The translations under genes and the position numbers were made by a program. The notes under the pieces are model-generated. The model had not been told where the DNA came from. It searched no databases and saw nothing but the letters and a program-made list of their open reading frames with translations. This document shows, one piece after another, positions 16,435 to 24,290 of a stretch of 64,000 nt of DNA (position 1 is the first letter of the stretch; every line of letters starts with the position of its first letter). The DNA lies in contig NZ_JBHSGG010000024.1 in assembly GCF_042654365.1 (NCBI RefSeq), positions 25,492 to 89,491 of the forward strand, in the 5' to 3' direction. Source of the DNA: Coralloluteibacterium thermophilum (GTDB taxonomy: Bacteria; Pseudomonadota; Gammaproteobacteria; Xanthomonadales; Xanthomonadaceae).

Positions 16435-16556
16435 CGCGAGCCGCGTGGGTCGCGCCGGTGGCTGCGCAGTTCGCGCGCGATGCGGACTCCGGTCGCTGTC
16501 GCATGGACCGCGAGGACCAGAGCCGCGGCCCCGGCGATGCGCCACGCGCCGCTCAT
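16365..16556 (-). CDS. Small membrane-segment protein overlapping CHAD gene stop
   Basis: A 63-codon frame whose ATG overlaps the CHAD stop codon as ATGA, the usual sign of translational coupling. It begins with a plausible membrane helix (AWRIAGAAALVLAVHATATG) followed by an Arg-rich tail. The end of the frame overlaps the proposed start of the hydrolase gene by 70 bp, so either this frame is spurious or the hydrolase begins later. No family recognised. Confidence 0.4.
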   Translation of the reverse strand: MSGAWRIAGAAALVLAVHATATGVRIARELRSHRRDPRGSRCDGRRSPRHRAAAPGARSTCAR

Positions 16557-17488
16557 GCGGCCAGCGGCTCCCGCCGCCAGGCGGCGTAGCGCCGTCGCCA
16601 GCTCGTCGCCAACGCGGAGGGGGGCTCCGCGAACAGGCGCGCGCCGAGGGAGGCGGCGCGGCGTTCGAGGTCGCGCTGGTGCGCCCGGACCCGCTCCGCG
16701 AGCGCATCGACGACGGCGGGCTCCACGTCGGCCATGCCGCGGGCCCGCTCGACCAGCACCGCCAGGTCGTGATGCTGCCCGAGCACCTCGCCGAGTNGGT
16801 CGTGATGCTGCCCGAGCACCTCGCCGAGTTCCGCGGCGCAGGCGCACTGCGCACGCATGGGGCCGGGCCAGATCGGCCGCAGCAGGCGCAGGTGGAAGGT
16901 GTGGTCCTTGCAGCGCTTGCGCCAGTCGTGGAAGGCCTCCTCGTCGCCCTTTGCGCAGGCGGCGCGCATGGCCTTGCGTCCGCGCCGGTAGCTGGCGACG
17001 AGGCCGTCCTCGAAGGCCTCGAAGCCGTCGTGCGACAGCCGCCAGCGCTCGATCCTGGGGAGTGCGGCCGCGAGCGATGCGCGCGCCGCGCGCAGCAGCG
17101 CGTCGGGATCGCAGTCGTCCGCGACCGCGGTCCGCCGGAGGCAGAGCTGGTGGCGGATGGGCGCGAGCGCCTCCGCACCGTCGGCGCCCGTGGCCTCCAC
17201 GACCCGGTCGAAGGCACCGAGCAGGACCTCCGCGTCGCGCAGCGGCCCCAGCGGGCGGGCGATGTCGCGGAAGGCGGCGTTCTCGTCACGGTAGTCGCCG
17301 AAGGCAGGGCGGACCAGCCGCAGCAGGCCGCGGACCTTCTTGCAGCGCTTACGCACCTCGTGCACCGCCGCCGCGGTCGTCCTGCGGGGATCGTCGATGC
17401 AGCGCAGCGCGCCCTCGACCTGCTCGCGGGCGATGCGGCGCAGCGCCGCCTGGGCGGTGGGATCGTCGTGCGTGACGCGATAGGACAT
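16553..17488 (-). CDS. CHAD-domain protein (contains assembly scar)
   Basis: CHAD domains are histidine-rich helical bundles that bind inorganic polyphosphate. The 311 residues as assembled show the conserved repeats VHEVRKRCKKVRGLLRLVRP and FHDWRKRCKDHTFHLRLLRP, with the typical His and Arg/Lys positions. The ATG follows a GGAGGAG ribosome site. Near residue 230 the product contains LGEVLGQHHD twice with an undefined residue between, caused by a 32-bp duplication around an N. Removing the 33 extra bases restores a normal helix and a protein of about 300 residues. It is not broken biologically. Confidence 0.88.
   Translation of the reverse strand: MSYRVTHDDPTAQAALRRIAREQVEGALRCIDDPRRTTAAAVHEVRKRCKKVRGLLRLVRPAFGDYRDENAAFRDIARPLGPLRDAEVLLGAFDRVVEATGADGAEALAPIRHQLCLRRTAVADDCDPDALLRAARASLAAALPRIERWRLSHDGFEAFEDGLVASYRRGRKAMRAACAKGDEEAFHDWRKRCKDHTFHLRLLRPIWPGPMRAQCACAAELGEVLGQHHDXLGEVLGQHHDLAVLVERARGMADVEPAVVDALAERVRAHQRDLERRAASLGARLFAEPPSALATSWRRRYAAWRREPLAA
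16765..16829. other. Assembly join: 32-bp direct repeat flanking one N
   Basis: Positions 16765-16796 and 16798-16829 are identical 32-mers separated by the only ambiguous base in the window. This is the footprint left when two contigs with overlapping ends are scaffolded with a one-base gap instead of being merged. The extra 33 bases happen to keep the reading frame. Confidence 0.9.
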
Positions 17489-17667
17489 GCCGCTCCTCCG
17501 GATCGATTGGACGGAGGTCTAGCACCGGTCCCGTGAGCGCGCGGACAGCGTCGGGTGGATGCGCGGTGGTCGAGGAAGGTTGCAATGACCGATGGCAGTA
17601 CGCAGCCGGCGCCACGCGGCGGTAGTGTGCGCGCCGCCGGAGGGATCCGGTGTCCCCGGCCCCGACC

Positions 17668-19890
17668 ATGCCCAGCCTTCGCCTCGCTCCACTCCTGCTC
17701 GCCGCCGCCCCCGCCTCCGCGATCCAGGTGGACGGGATCATCGACCCGGTCGAATGGGAGGGCGCGCTGCACGTCACCGACTTCCGCAAGACCCAGCCGC
17801 TCAACGGCGAGCCCGCCTCGCTGCCGACCGAGGCCTGGGTGCTGGCGACGCCGGAGGGGCTCGCGGTCGCCTTCCGCAACGTGCATCCCGCATCGGTGCC
17901 GCGGACGCGCCAGCGCGTGCAGCGCGACTTCGGCTCGCAGGTGGACCGCGTCAACCTGATCGTGGACTTCGACGGCGACGGCCGCACCGGCTACAACTTC
18001 ACCGTCGCCTCCACCAACGACATCTACGACGCGGTCGTCACCAACGAGTCGGAGTTCAATGCCGACTGGGACGGCAGCTGGCTGCACGCGGTCGCCGACG
18101 AGGGCGAGGTGTGGACGGTGGAGATGCTGGTGCCGTGGCACATCGCCTCCATGCGCGACGCGCCCGGCGAGACCCGCACCCTGCGCATCTACCTCGACCG
18201 CGTGGTCGGCGCGACGGGCGAGCGCGTCGCCTGGCCGCTGGCGAGCTTCGAGCGGCCGCGCTTCCTCGCCGACTTCACGCCGATCGAGGTGCCCAAGTAC
18301 AGCCAGTCGCTGCTGGCGGTCACGCCCTACGTGTCCGGGCTCTACGACAGGGTGCGCGGCACCCGCGACGGCAACGCGGGCGCCGACCTGTTCTGGAAGC
18401 CGAACGGGCAGTTCCAGCTCTCCGCCACGGTGAACCCGGACTTCGGCCAGGTCGAGAGCGACGACCTCGTCGTCAACTTCAGCGCCACCGAGACCTTCGT
18501 CAGCGACAAGCGCCCGTTCTTCACCGAGAACCAGGGCATCTTCGAGTTCACCACGCCCTCGGACGACAGCCAGCTGCTCTACACCCGCCGCATCGGCGGG
18601 CCGCGCGACGACGGGCGCGGCGCGGCCGACATCGACGCGGCGATCAAGCTCAACGGCAGCTTCGGCGCCACCAAGTACGGGCTGTTCGCCGCCGACGAGG
18701 CGGACGAGGTGGGCCGCTCCTTCCGTGCGCTGCGGCTGGTGCGCGACTTCAGCACGCAGAACCTCGGCCTGATGGTGACCCAGGTCGAGCGGCCCTTCAT
18801 CGACCGCGAGGCCACCGTCGTCGGCGTCGACCACAACTGGCGGCCGACGCCGCGCTGGAACGTGCGCACGCGCCTGATCGGCAGCGACGTCGAGCACGCC
18901 GGCACCCAGGTGCGCGACACCGGCGCCACCGTGTGGGCGGACTACGAGATGGACGGCGGCTGGCGCCAGCAGTGGATCGCCATGCACTTCGGCGACGGGC
19001 TGCAGATCAACGACGCCGGCTACCTCGCGCGCAACGACAACGACTACGCGCACTGGCAGGTCTCGCGGCGCTTCACCGACCTCCCCGAGACCTCGCGCTA
19101 CGTCTCCAAGGACTGGCGCTGGCGCGTCTCGGGCAGCTACAACGAGGCCGGCGACCGTCTCAACAACCAGTTCCGCATGAGCCGGCAGAGCCGGCTGCGC
19201 GACGGCAGCAGCGAGTTCCTGCAGGTCAACGTCAACAGCGCGCGCGTCGACGACCTGCTGGCCCGCGGCAACGGCGCGCTGCGCCTGCCGCCGTCGGCGG
19301 TGCTGTTCGCGGAGTACTCGCGCCCGCGCAAGGGCGCCTGGGCCCACGCGCTGGAGGCGGAGCTCTACGGCGGCGGCCTCGCCGGCAACGACCGCGCCGG
19401 CTGGAGCCTCTACTACACGCCCACCTACTACGTGAGCGACGCGCTCAACGTCTACCTGGGCGGCTACGCCGGGCACCGGCCCTCGTGGCTGGTGTGGCAG
19501 GGCGGCGACCTCGTCGGCGAGTTCGACTCCCGCGAGCTGCACGTGGACGCCGGCGTCCACTGGGCGCCCAGCGCCCGCCAGGAGCTGCGCGTGAAGCTGC
19601 AGGCCATCGGCCTGAACGCGCGCACCCGGCAGGGCTACAGGGTGGGGCCGGGAGGCGCGCCCATCGCGGTGGACGACCCGGTGGACGACTTCAACGTGCG
19701 CACCCTCGGCTTCCAGATCCGCTATCGCTACGAGCTGGCGCCGCTGTCCTTCCTCTACGTCGTCTACGGCCGCGGCGGCTATGCCGAGGAGCCGCTGTAC
19801 GACGACAGCCGCAGCCTGCTGCGCGACAGCTTCTCCCTGCGCGACGACGAGCAGCTGCTCGTCAAGCTGAGCTACCGCTTCGAGATGTAG
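17668..19890 (+). CDS. DUF5916 family outer-membrane-associated protein
   Basis: A 740-residue exported protein. After a signal peptide (PSLRLAPLLLAAAPASA), an N-terminal carbohydrate-binding-like module (family 9 type; IQVDGIIDPVEWEGA and FDGDGRTGYNFTVAS) occupies about residues 20-210. The DUF5916 domain follows, with VNPDFGQVES and KRPFFTENQGIFEF. The last 350 residues alternate aromatic and polar positions and end in VKLSYRFEM, with a C-terminal aromatic residue near the end as in outer-membrane barrels. The role is unknown. Neighbours on either side are unrelated. Confidence 0.85.
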   Translation: MPSLRLAPLLLAAAPASAIQVDGIIDPVEWEGALHVTDFRKTQPLNGEPASLPTEAWVLATPEGLAVAFRNVHPASVPRTRQRVQRDFGSQVDRVNLIVDFDGDGRTGYNFTVASTNDIYDAVVTNESEFNADWDGSWLHAVADEGEVWTVEMLVPWHIASMRDAPGETRTLRIYLDRVVGATGERVAWPLASFERPRFLADFTPIEVPKYSQSLLAVTPYVSGLYDRVRGTRDGNAGADLFWKPNGQFQLSATVNPDFGQVESDDLVVNFSATETFVSDKRPFFTENQGIFEFTTPSDDSQLLYTRRIGGPRDDGRGAADIDAAIKLNGSFGATKYGLFAADEADEVGRSFRALRLVRDFSTQNLGLMVTQVERPFIDREATVVGVDHNWRPTPRWNVRTRLIGSDVEHAGTQVRDTGATVWADYEMDGGWRQQWIAMHFGDGLQINDAGYLARNDNDYAHWQVSRRFTDLPETSRYVSKDWRWRVSGSYNEAGDRLNNQFRMSRQSRLRDGSSEFLQVNVNSARVDDLLARGNGALRLPPSAVLFAEYSRPRKGAWAHALEAELYGGGLAGNDRAGWSLYYTPTYYVSDALNVYLGGYAGHRPSWLVWQGGDLVGEFDSRELHVDAGVHWAPSARQELRVKLQAIGLNARTRQGYRVGPGGAPIAVDDPVDDFNVRTLGFQIRYRYELAPLSFLYVVYGRGGYAEEPLYDDSRSLLRDSFSLRDDEQLLVKLSYRFEM

Positions 19891-19912
19891 CGACCGGGCC
19901 GTGGGCGCGGGC

Positions 19913-20761
19913 TCACGGCCCGCCGCGCGTCTCCAGCAGCGTGCGCAGCGCGCGGATCTCCTCGCGCAGCGCGCGCACCTCGGCGTGCACGTCCTCCTCG
20001 ATCTGGTCGCGCGCGTGGTCCAGGGCCTGCAGCGTCTCCGCCTGCTCCGCGTCGGCGACCGTCTGCATCGCATCGACGATGACGCCGATGAACAGGTTGA
20101 GCATGGTGAAGGTCGCGATGAGGATGAAGGGGATGAAGAACGCCCAGGCGTAGGGGAACTCCTCCATCACCGGCCGCGAGATGCCCATCGACCAGCTTTC
20201 CAGCGTCATGATCTGGAACAGCGTGTAGAACGAGCGGCCGATGTCGCCGAACCAGTCCGGGAACGTGCTGCCGAACAGGTTGGTCGCGATCACCGCGCAC
20301 ACGTAGTACACCAGCACCAGCACCATGCCGATGGAGAGCAGGCCCGGCACCGCGCCCAGCAGGGCGCCGACCACCCGCCGCATCGAGGGCACGATGGTCA
20401 GGACGCGCAGGACGCGCAGCACGCGGAGCGCGCGCAGCACCGAGAACGGCCCCGTCGCCGGCACCAGCGCGATGGCGACCACCGTGAAGTCGAACAGGCT
20501 CCACGGATCGCGGAAGAAGCGCGCGCGGTGGACGAACAGCCGGATCGCGATCTCCACCACGAACACCGCGAGGATGAGCTTGTCGAGCAGGCGGATCGCC
20601 GCCCCGGCCGCGTCCATCGCGCGCGGGGAGGTCTCCAGCCCGAGCAGGATGGCGTTGACGACGATCAGCACGAGGATGCCCGCCTGCACGCGCGGATGGC
20701 CGATGAAGGCGTGCAGCCGGCCGCGCAGGCCGGCGTGGGCGGGAACAGCGGTGTCGCTCAT
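19913..20761 (-). CDS. Bacterial voltage-gated sodium channel (NaChBac/NavAb type)
   Basis: A 282-residue, single-repeat, six-helix ion channel. The S4 voltage sensor is explicit: RALRVLRVLRV, with arginines every third residue from Arg110. The selectivity filter TLESWSM at about 186-192 is identical to that of the structurally known bacterial sodium channels. The S6 segment (FIPFILIATFTMLNLFIGVI) leads into a C-terminal Glu/Arg-rich helix that forms the family's four-stranded coiled coil. Four copies would form an inner-membrane Na+ channel, often linked to motility or pH homeostasis. It converges on the DUF5916 gene. Confidence 0.93.
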   Translation of the reverse strand: MSDTAVPAHAGLRGRLHAFIGHPRVQAGILVLIVVNAILLGLETSPRAMDAAGAAIRLLDKLILAVFVVEIAIRLFVHRARFFRDPWSLFDFTVVAIALVPATGPFSVLRALRVLRVLRVLTIVPSMRRVVGALLGAVPGLLSIGMVLVLVYYVCAVIATNLFGSTFPDWFGDIGRSFYTLFQIMTLESWSMGISRPVMEEFPYAWAFFIPFILIATFTMLNLFIGVIVDAMQTVADAEQAETLQALDHARDQIEEDVHAEVRALREEIRALRTLLETRGGP

Positions 20762-20909
20762 GATCTCTCCGGAAGGAAGTGGCGCGCAGCGCCGGCGCCG
20801 CGGGCGGTGCCGGCGGCGGGTCCGAGGGCGCGAGGACGCGAATGCTAGCGTGCGGCGCCGTGCGCCGCGCGCTGGCGGAACGGACAGCCGGTCACCGAGA
20901 ATCGGGTGC

Positions 20910-21365
20910 ATGGACATCCGCATCGACCCGCTCACGGGGCCCGCGATCGCAGCGCTGCTGCAGGAGCACCTGGACGACATGGCCCTGCACTCGCCGCCGG
21001 AGAGCGTGCACGCGCTCGACCTGGAGCGGTTGCGGCGGCCGGGGATCACCTTCTGGACGGCCTGGGAGGACGGGGCGCTGCTGGGCTGCGCGGCGCTCAG
21101 GGCGCTGGATGCCGAGCACGCCGAGCTGAAGTCCATGCGCACCGCACGTGCGCACCTGCGGCGGGGCGTGGCCGCGGCCCTGCTGCGCCACGTCATGGAG
21201 GAGGCGCGACGGCGCGGCTTCCGGCGGCTGAGCCTGGAGACCGGCTCGCCGGCGGCCTTCCTTCCGGCGCGTGCGCTGTACACGCGCTTCGGCTTCGTCC
21301 TCTGCGGCCCCTTCGGCAACTACGGGCCCGATCCCTACAGCGTGTTCATGACGCGGGCGCTGTAG
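20910..21365 (+). CDS. GNAT-family N-acetyltransferase (PhnO/YjgM-like)
   Basis: A 151-residue acetyltransferase. The acetyl-CoA-binding region reads ELKSMRTARAHLRRGVAAAL, with the arginine/glycine loop in LRRGVAAALLRH, followed by RRLSLETGS and ALYTRFGFVLCGPFGNYGPD. This pattern matches the putative acetyltransferase group that includes E. coli YsnE/PhnO-like proteins. The substrate is unknown. It is divergent from the sodium channel gene across about 150 bp. Confidence 0.85.
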   Translation: MDIRIDPLTGPAIAALLQEHLDDMALHSPPESVHALDLERLRRPGITFWTAWEDGALLGCAALRALDAEHAELKSMRTARAHLRRGVAAALLRHVMEEARRRGFRRLSLETGSPAAFLPARALYTRFGFVLCGPFGNYGPDPYSVFMTRAL

Positions 21366-21540
21366 GCGCGCCGACGCCGCTGCGGCGGGGCGTCCGCCGG
21401 GACGACGAGGGCGCCCCGGCGGTGCGCGACCGGGCGGCGGCCGGTGCCGCGTCCTCCCGCGGCCGCCGCTCCTGCGCGGCCATCGCGGCGCGGACCGAGC
21501 GCGCCGCCAGGCCGCGCGCGGGTGGGCTGTTCAGGTTCAT
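21346..21540 (-). CDS. Small Arg/Ala-rich protein, tentative
   Basis: A 64-codon frame with a good AAGGAG ribosome site 11 nt before the ATG. The product (starting MNLNSPPARGLAARSVRAAM) is rich in Arg, Ala, Ser and Pro and probably disordered and basic. It overlaps the end of the convergent GNAT gene by 20 bp. No relatives recognised, and chance cannot be excluded in DNA this GC-rich. Confidence 0.35.
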   Translation of the reverse strand: MNLNSPPARGLAARSVRAAMAAQERRPREDAAPAAARSRTAGAPSSSRRTPRRSGVGAPTAPAS

Positions 21541-21676
21541 GGGCGGGTCTCCTTGCCGACGTGCCTCAGGGTGCCGCGCGGAGGCACACGGCACGTAGAC
21601 GGATGCTGTGTCCCGCTTGCCCGATCCTCGCGACCGTGGCGGATGCCGCGGCCGGGCCACGGAACGGAGCAGGACC

Positions 21677-22201
21677 ATGCGCAGCGGCGTGCGGACGTAC
21701 TTCAGGCGCAGGATCAAGGATCTCGTGCTCGGCGCGAACGACGGCATCATCACCACCTTCGCCATCGTCACCGGGGCGACCGGCGCCAGCCTCTCGCCGC
21801 GGGTGGCGCTGGTGCTGGGCATCGCCAACCTGTTCGCGGACGGGCTTTCGATGGGCGCGAGCAACTACCTGGGGCGCAAGTCCGAGGCCGACAGCGACGC
21901 CACCGCCGACCCGCGCGGCGCCCTCGGCGCCGGCCTCGCGACCTTCGCCGCCTTCGTGGTCGCCGGCGCCATCCCGCTGGTCGCCTTCCTCGTGCCCATG
22001 GCGCCCGCCAGCCGCTTCCCGGCCGCCTGCGCGCTGACCGCCGGCGCCCTGTTCGGCTTCGGCGCCATGCGCGCCGTGGTCACCCGCCGCTCCTGGCTCT
22101 ACTCCGGGCTGGAGATGCTCGCCATCGGCGCCGCGGCCGCCGTGGTCGCCTACGTCGTCGGCTGGGCACTGGCCGGGGTGGCGGGGCTGGACATGGTGTA
22201 G
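21677..22201 (+). CDS. VIT1/CCC1-family iron/manganese transporter
   Basis: A 174-residue membrane protein. The N-terminal segment KDLVLGANDGIITTFAIVTG and the following LFADGLSMGASNYLGRKSE are the hallmarks of the VIT1/CCC1 family, which moves ferrous iron or manganese out of the cytosol. The conserved metal-path Asp and Met residues are present in both helices. Three further helices follow. It is shorter than plant VIT1 but usual for the bacterial branch. An intergenic heptamer array starts at its stop codon. Confidence 0.88.
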   Translation: MRSGVRTYFRRRIKDLVLGANDGIITTFAIVTGATGASLSPRVALVLGIANLFADGLSMGASNYLGRKSEADSDATADPRGALGAGLATFAAFVVAGAIPLVAFLVPMAPASRFPAACALTAGALFGFGAMRAVVTRRSWLYSGLEMLAIGAAAAVVAYVVGWALAGVAGLDMV

Positions 22202-22202
22202 T

Positions 22203-22408
22203 GGGTTGGGTTGGGTTGGGTTGGGTTGGGGCTTGGGGCTCGGGGCTTGGGGCTTGGGGCTCGGGGCTCGGGGCTCGGGGCTTGGGGCTTGGGGCGTGGG
22301 GGCTTGGGCGTGGGGGCTTGGGCGTGGGGGCACGACAAGCCGCAGTGCCCGCTCCTCCTGCCCCGTGCCCTAACCCCTAAGCCCCAAGCCCTGATAAAGC
22401 CCTTCCCC
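22203..22408. repeat. G-rich pentamer/heptamer array with C-rich opposite arm
   Basis: The gap between the VIT gene and the uspA gene starts with about five GGGTT units. A run of 7-bp units related to GGGGCTT and GGGGCTC follows (to about 22335). After a short spacer comes a C-rich stretch (CCCTAACCCCTAAGCCCCAAG, about 22360-22395) complementary to the first arm. The whole could fold as a long imperfect hairpin or form G-quadruplexes. It separates two convergent genes. Confidence 0.85.
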
Positions 22409-22410
22409 AG

Positions 22411-23241
22411 CTAGTGCGAGAACCACACCGGCAGATGCGCCCGCTCCGAGAGCGTGCGGGTGACGCCGCCGAAGACCTGTTCGACCACGCGGGCGCGGCC
22501 GTAGCCGCCGGCGACGAGGAGATCGCTGCCGGCTTCGCGCGCATGGGCGAGGATCGCCTCGCCGGTGCCGTGGCCGGTCTGCGGCAGGGCCACCGCGCGC
22601 GGGCGGACCCCGTGCGCCCGCAGCAGGTCGAGGATGTCGGCCGAGGCGGCTTCCGCGCGCGCTTCCTCGTCGTCCGGCGCGCCCACGGTCAGCACCTCCA
22701 CCTCGTCTGCGCGGACGAGGACCGGCAGGGCGTCGTGCACCGCGCGCACGGCCTCGCGGACCGGCTTCCAGGCCACCGCGACCCGGCCGAGCCGCACGGG
22801 GGAGGGCGTCGCCGGCGGCACCAGCAGCACCGGGCGGCCGGCGCCGAGGAGGAGGGTGCCGAACAGGCGGCGCTCGCCCTCGGTGGGCGCTTCGGTGCGG
22901 CCCAGGACCACCGCGTCCGCGACGCGTGCGTGCAGCAGCGCCTGCCGGCCGGGCTCCAGCCACGGGGTGCCGGCGACGTCCACGCGCCAGCGGACCTCGG
23001 CCGGGCGCAGGAGCGCACGGGCGCGGGCGGCCAGATCCTCCGCCGCCGCATCGACCGCGCGTTCCAGGCCGAGCCGCGAGACCGCGTCGAGATGCCCGGC
23101 CGCCAGCGTCAGCGGGCCGGTGGTGCTCCTGCCCACGAGTACGCGCACCTCGCCGTCGTGCAGCGCGGCGAGCGCGCAGGCGGCGTCGAGCGCGCAGGTC
23201 AGGACCCGCCCCTGCATCAGGGGCACGAGAACGGTACGCAT
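22411..23241 (-). CDS. Universal stress protein, two UspA domains (second gene of pair)
   Basis: A 276-residue protein made of two UspA-like halves. The first half (1-140) has lost much of the ATP-binding signature. The second half carries ADILDLLRAHGV and the nucleotide loop AREAGSDLLVAGGYGRARV, followed by FGGVTRTLSERAHLPVWFSH. Universal stress proteins bind ATP and support survival under starvation, oxidative stress or oxygen limitation. It starts 10 bp after the stop of another tandem-UspA gene, so the two form an operon behind the FNR-type box at 24162. Confidence 0.9.
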   Translation of the reverse strand: MRTVLVPLMQGRVLTCALDAACALAALHDGEVRVLVGRSTTGPLTLAAGHLDAVSRLGLERAVDAAAEDLAARARALLRPAEVRWRVDVAGTPWLEPGRQALLHARVADAVVLGRTEAPTEGERRLFGTLLLGAGRPVLLVPPATPSPVRLGRVAVAWKPVREAVRAVHDALPVLVRADEVEVLTVGAPDDEEARAEAASADILDLLRAHGVRPRAVALPQTGHGTGEAILAHAREAGSDLLVAGGYGRARVVEQVFGGVTRTLSERAHLPVWFSH

Positions 23242-23251
23242 CGCGGTGGCC

Positions 23252-24100
23252 TCAATGTGCGTAGAGGACGGGAAGCGGCGCGGCCGCCAGCAGCTCGCGG
23301 GTGACCCCGCCCATGACCCATTCGCGCAGCTTCGAGTGGCCGTAGCCGCCGACGACCAGCAGGTCGGCGCCGGTGCGCGCCACGTGATCGAGCAGGACGC
23401 CGCTGATGGCGCGGTCCTCCGCCTGCCGCACGACCACCTCCACCTTGATGCCGTGGCGGGCGAGGTGGCGCGCGATCGCGGCGCCGGGTTCGTCGCCCTC
23501 GCCCATCTCGCCGCCGATGGGATCGACGATGACCACGTCCACCGTCTCCGCCTCCCGCAGCAGCGGCAGCGCATCGTGCAGCGCGCGCGCGGCCTCCGGC
23601 GTGGGCCGCCATGCGACCACCACGTGGCGCAGCGGCCCGGTGTGCGGTGCGCCGCGGGGGACCACCAGGACCGGCCGCCCCGACTCGAACAGCAGGCTGC
23701 CGAAGTAGGTGTCGGCGACCTCGGCCTTGGCGTCGCCGCCGAGGCCGGCCGCCCCGGCCACCACGGCGAGGTCGGCGTAGCGCGCGGAGCGTGCGGCCGC
23801 GCCGGACGGCCCCAGCAGCGGCGCCTCGACGAGGCAGACCTCGGCGGGCACCGCCTCGCGCTGCAGGCGCGCGCGCAGCCGCTCCACGTTCTCGTGCGCG
23901 CGCGCGCGGAGGGTGGTGTAGACGTCGCCCACCGAGAGGTCGGCGGTGAAGCCCCACGGGCTGATCGCCGGCATCGGCAGGTTCACGATCTCGAGCACGG
24001 TGAGGTGCCCGTTGTGCCGGGCGGCCAGGTCGATGGCCGTCTCGAGCGCGTCGCCGTCCGCGGGCGTGCCGGTCATCGGCACCACGATGTCCCTGAGCAT
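23252..24100 (-). CDS. Universal stress protein, two UspA domains (first gene of pair)
   Basis: A 282-residue tandem UspA protein starting MLRDIVVPMTGTPADGDALE. The second domain is canonical, with the ATP-binding run ADLLVVGGYGHSKLREWVMG then GVTRELLAAAPLPVLYAH. The first domain keeps the fold but not the full GxxGS loop. A perfect FNR/Anr palindrome lies 68 bp upstream of the start, the arrangement seen for oxygen-limitation-induced stress proteins of pseudomonads. It is co-transcribed with the next gene. Confidence 0.92.
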   Translation of the reverse strand: MLRDIVVPMTGTPADGDALETAIDLAARHNGHLTVLEIVNLPMPAISPWGFTADLSVGDVYTTLRARAHENVERLRARLQREAVPAEVCLVEAPLLGPSGAAARSARYADLAVVAGAAGLGGDAKAEVADTYFGSLLFESGRPVLVVPRGAPHTGPLRHVVVAWRPTPEAARALHDALPLLREAETVDVVIVDPIGGEMGEGDEPGAAIARHLARHGIKVEVVVRQAEDRAISGVLLDHVARTGADLLVVGGYGHSKLREWVMGGVTRELLAAAPLPVLYAH

Positions 24101-24161
24101 GTCGCGTCTCCTGAACGAGGCCTTGGGGCGTGCATTGGGCGCTCTGCGGCACGCGCCGGCC

Positions 24162-24175
24162 TTGATCTCGATCAA
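24162..24175. promoter_or_regulatory. FNR/Anr-type binding site TTGATCTCGATCAA
   Basis: The 14-mer matches the FNR/Anr consensus TTGATnnnnATCAA at every defined position. It lies in the divergent gap between the uspA pair (centre 68 bp from its ATG) and the YbaY-like lipoprotein gene (centre about 122 bp from its ATG). The uspA distance suits activation from about -41.5 with a leader of roughly 25-30 nt. Low-oxygen control is inferred. Confidence 0.75.
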
Positions 24176-24290
24176 CCGCGGCGAAAGGCCCGGCCGCGGC
24201 GCCGGCGGGTCGTCGCACGATCTGCGACCGCCGCGGGCATACTGCCGCCGGGAGAACGCTATCCGTCGCTTCGTCGTCGCGAGGTATCGC

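Noticed and set aside
15658..20073. Very long minus-strand frame of about 1470 codons
   Set aside because: It is an accidental read-through in GC-rich DNA; only its last 258 codons (alpha/beta hydrolase) show protein families, while the rest is antisense to DUF5916 or out of frame with CHAD.
22203..22408. Telomere-like repeat suggesting a linear replicon end
   Set aside because: The G-rich units are internal, between ordinary genes on both sides, and four similar arrays occur elsewhere.
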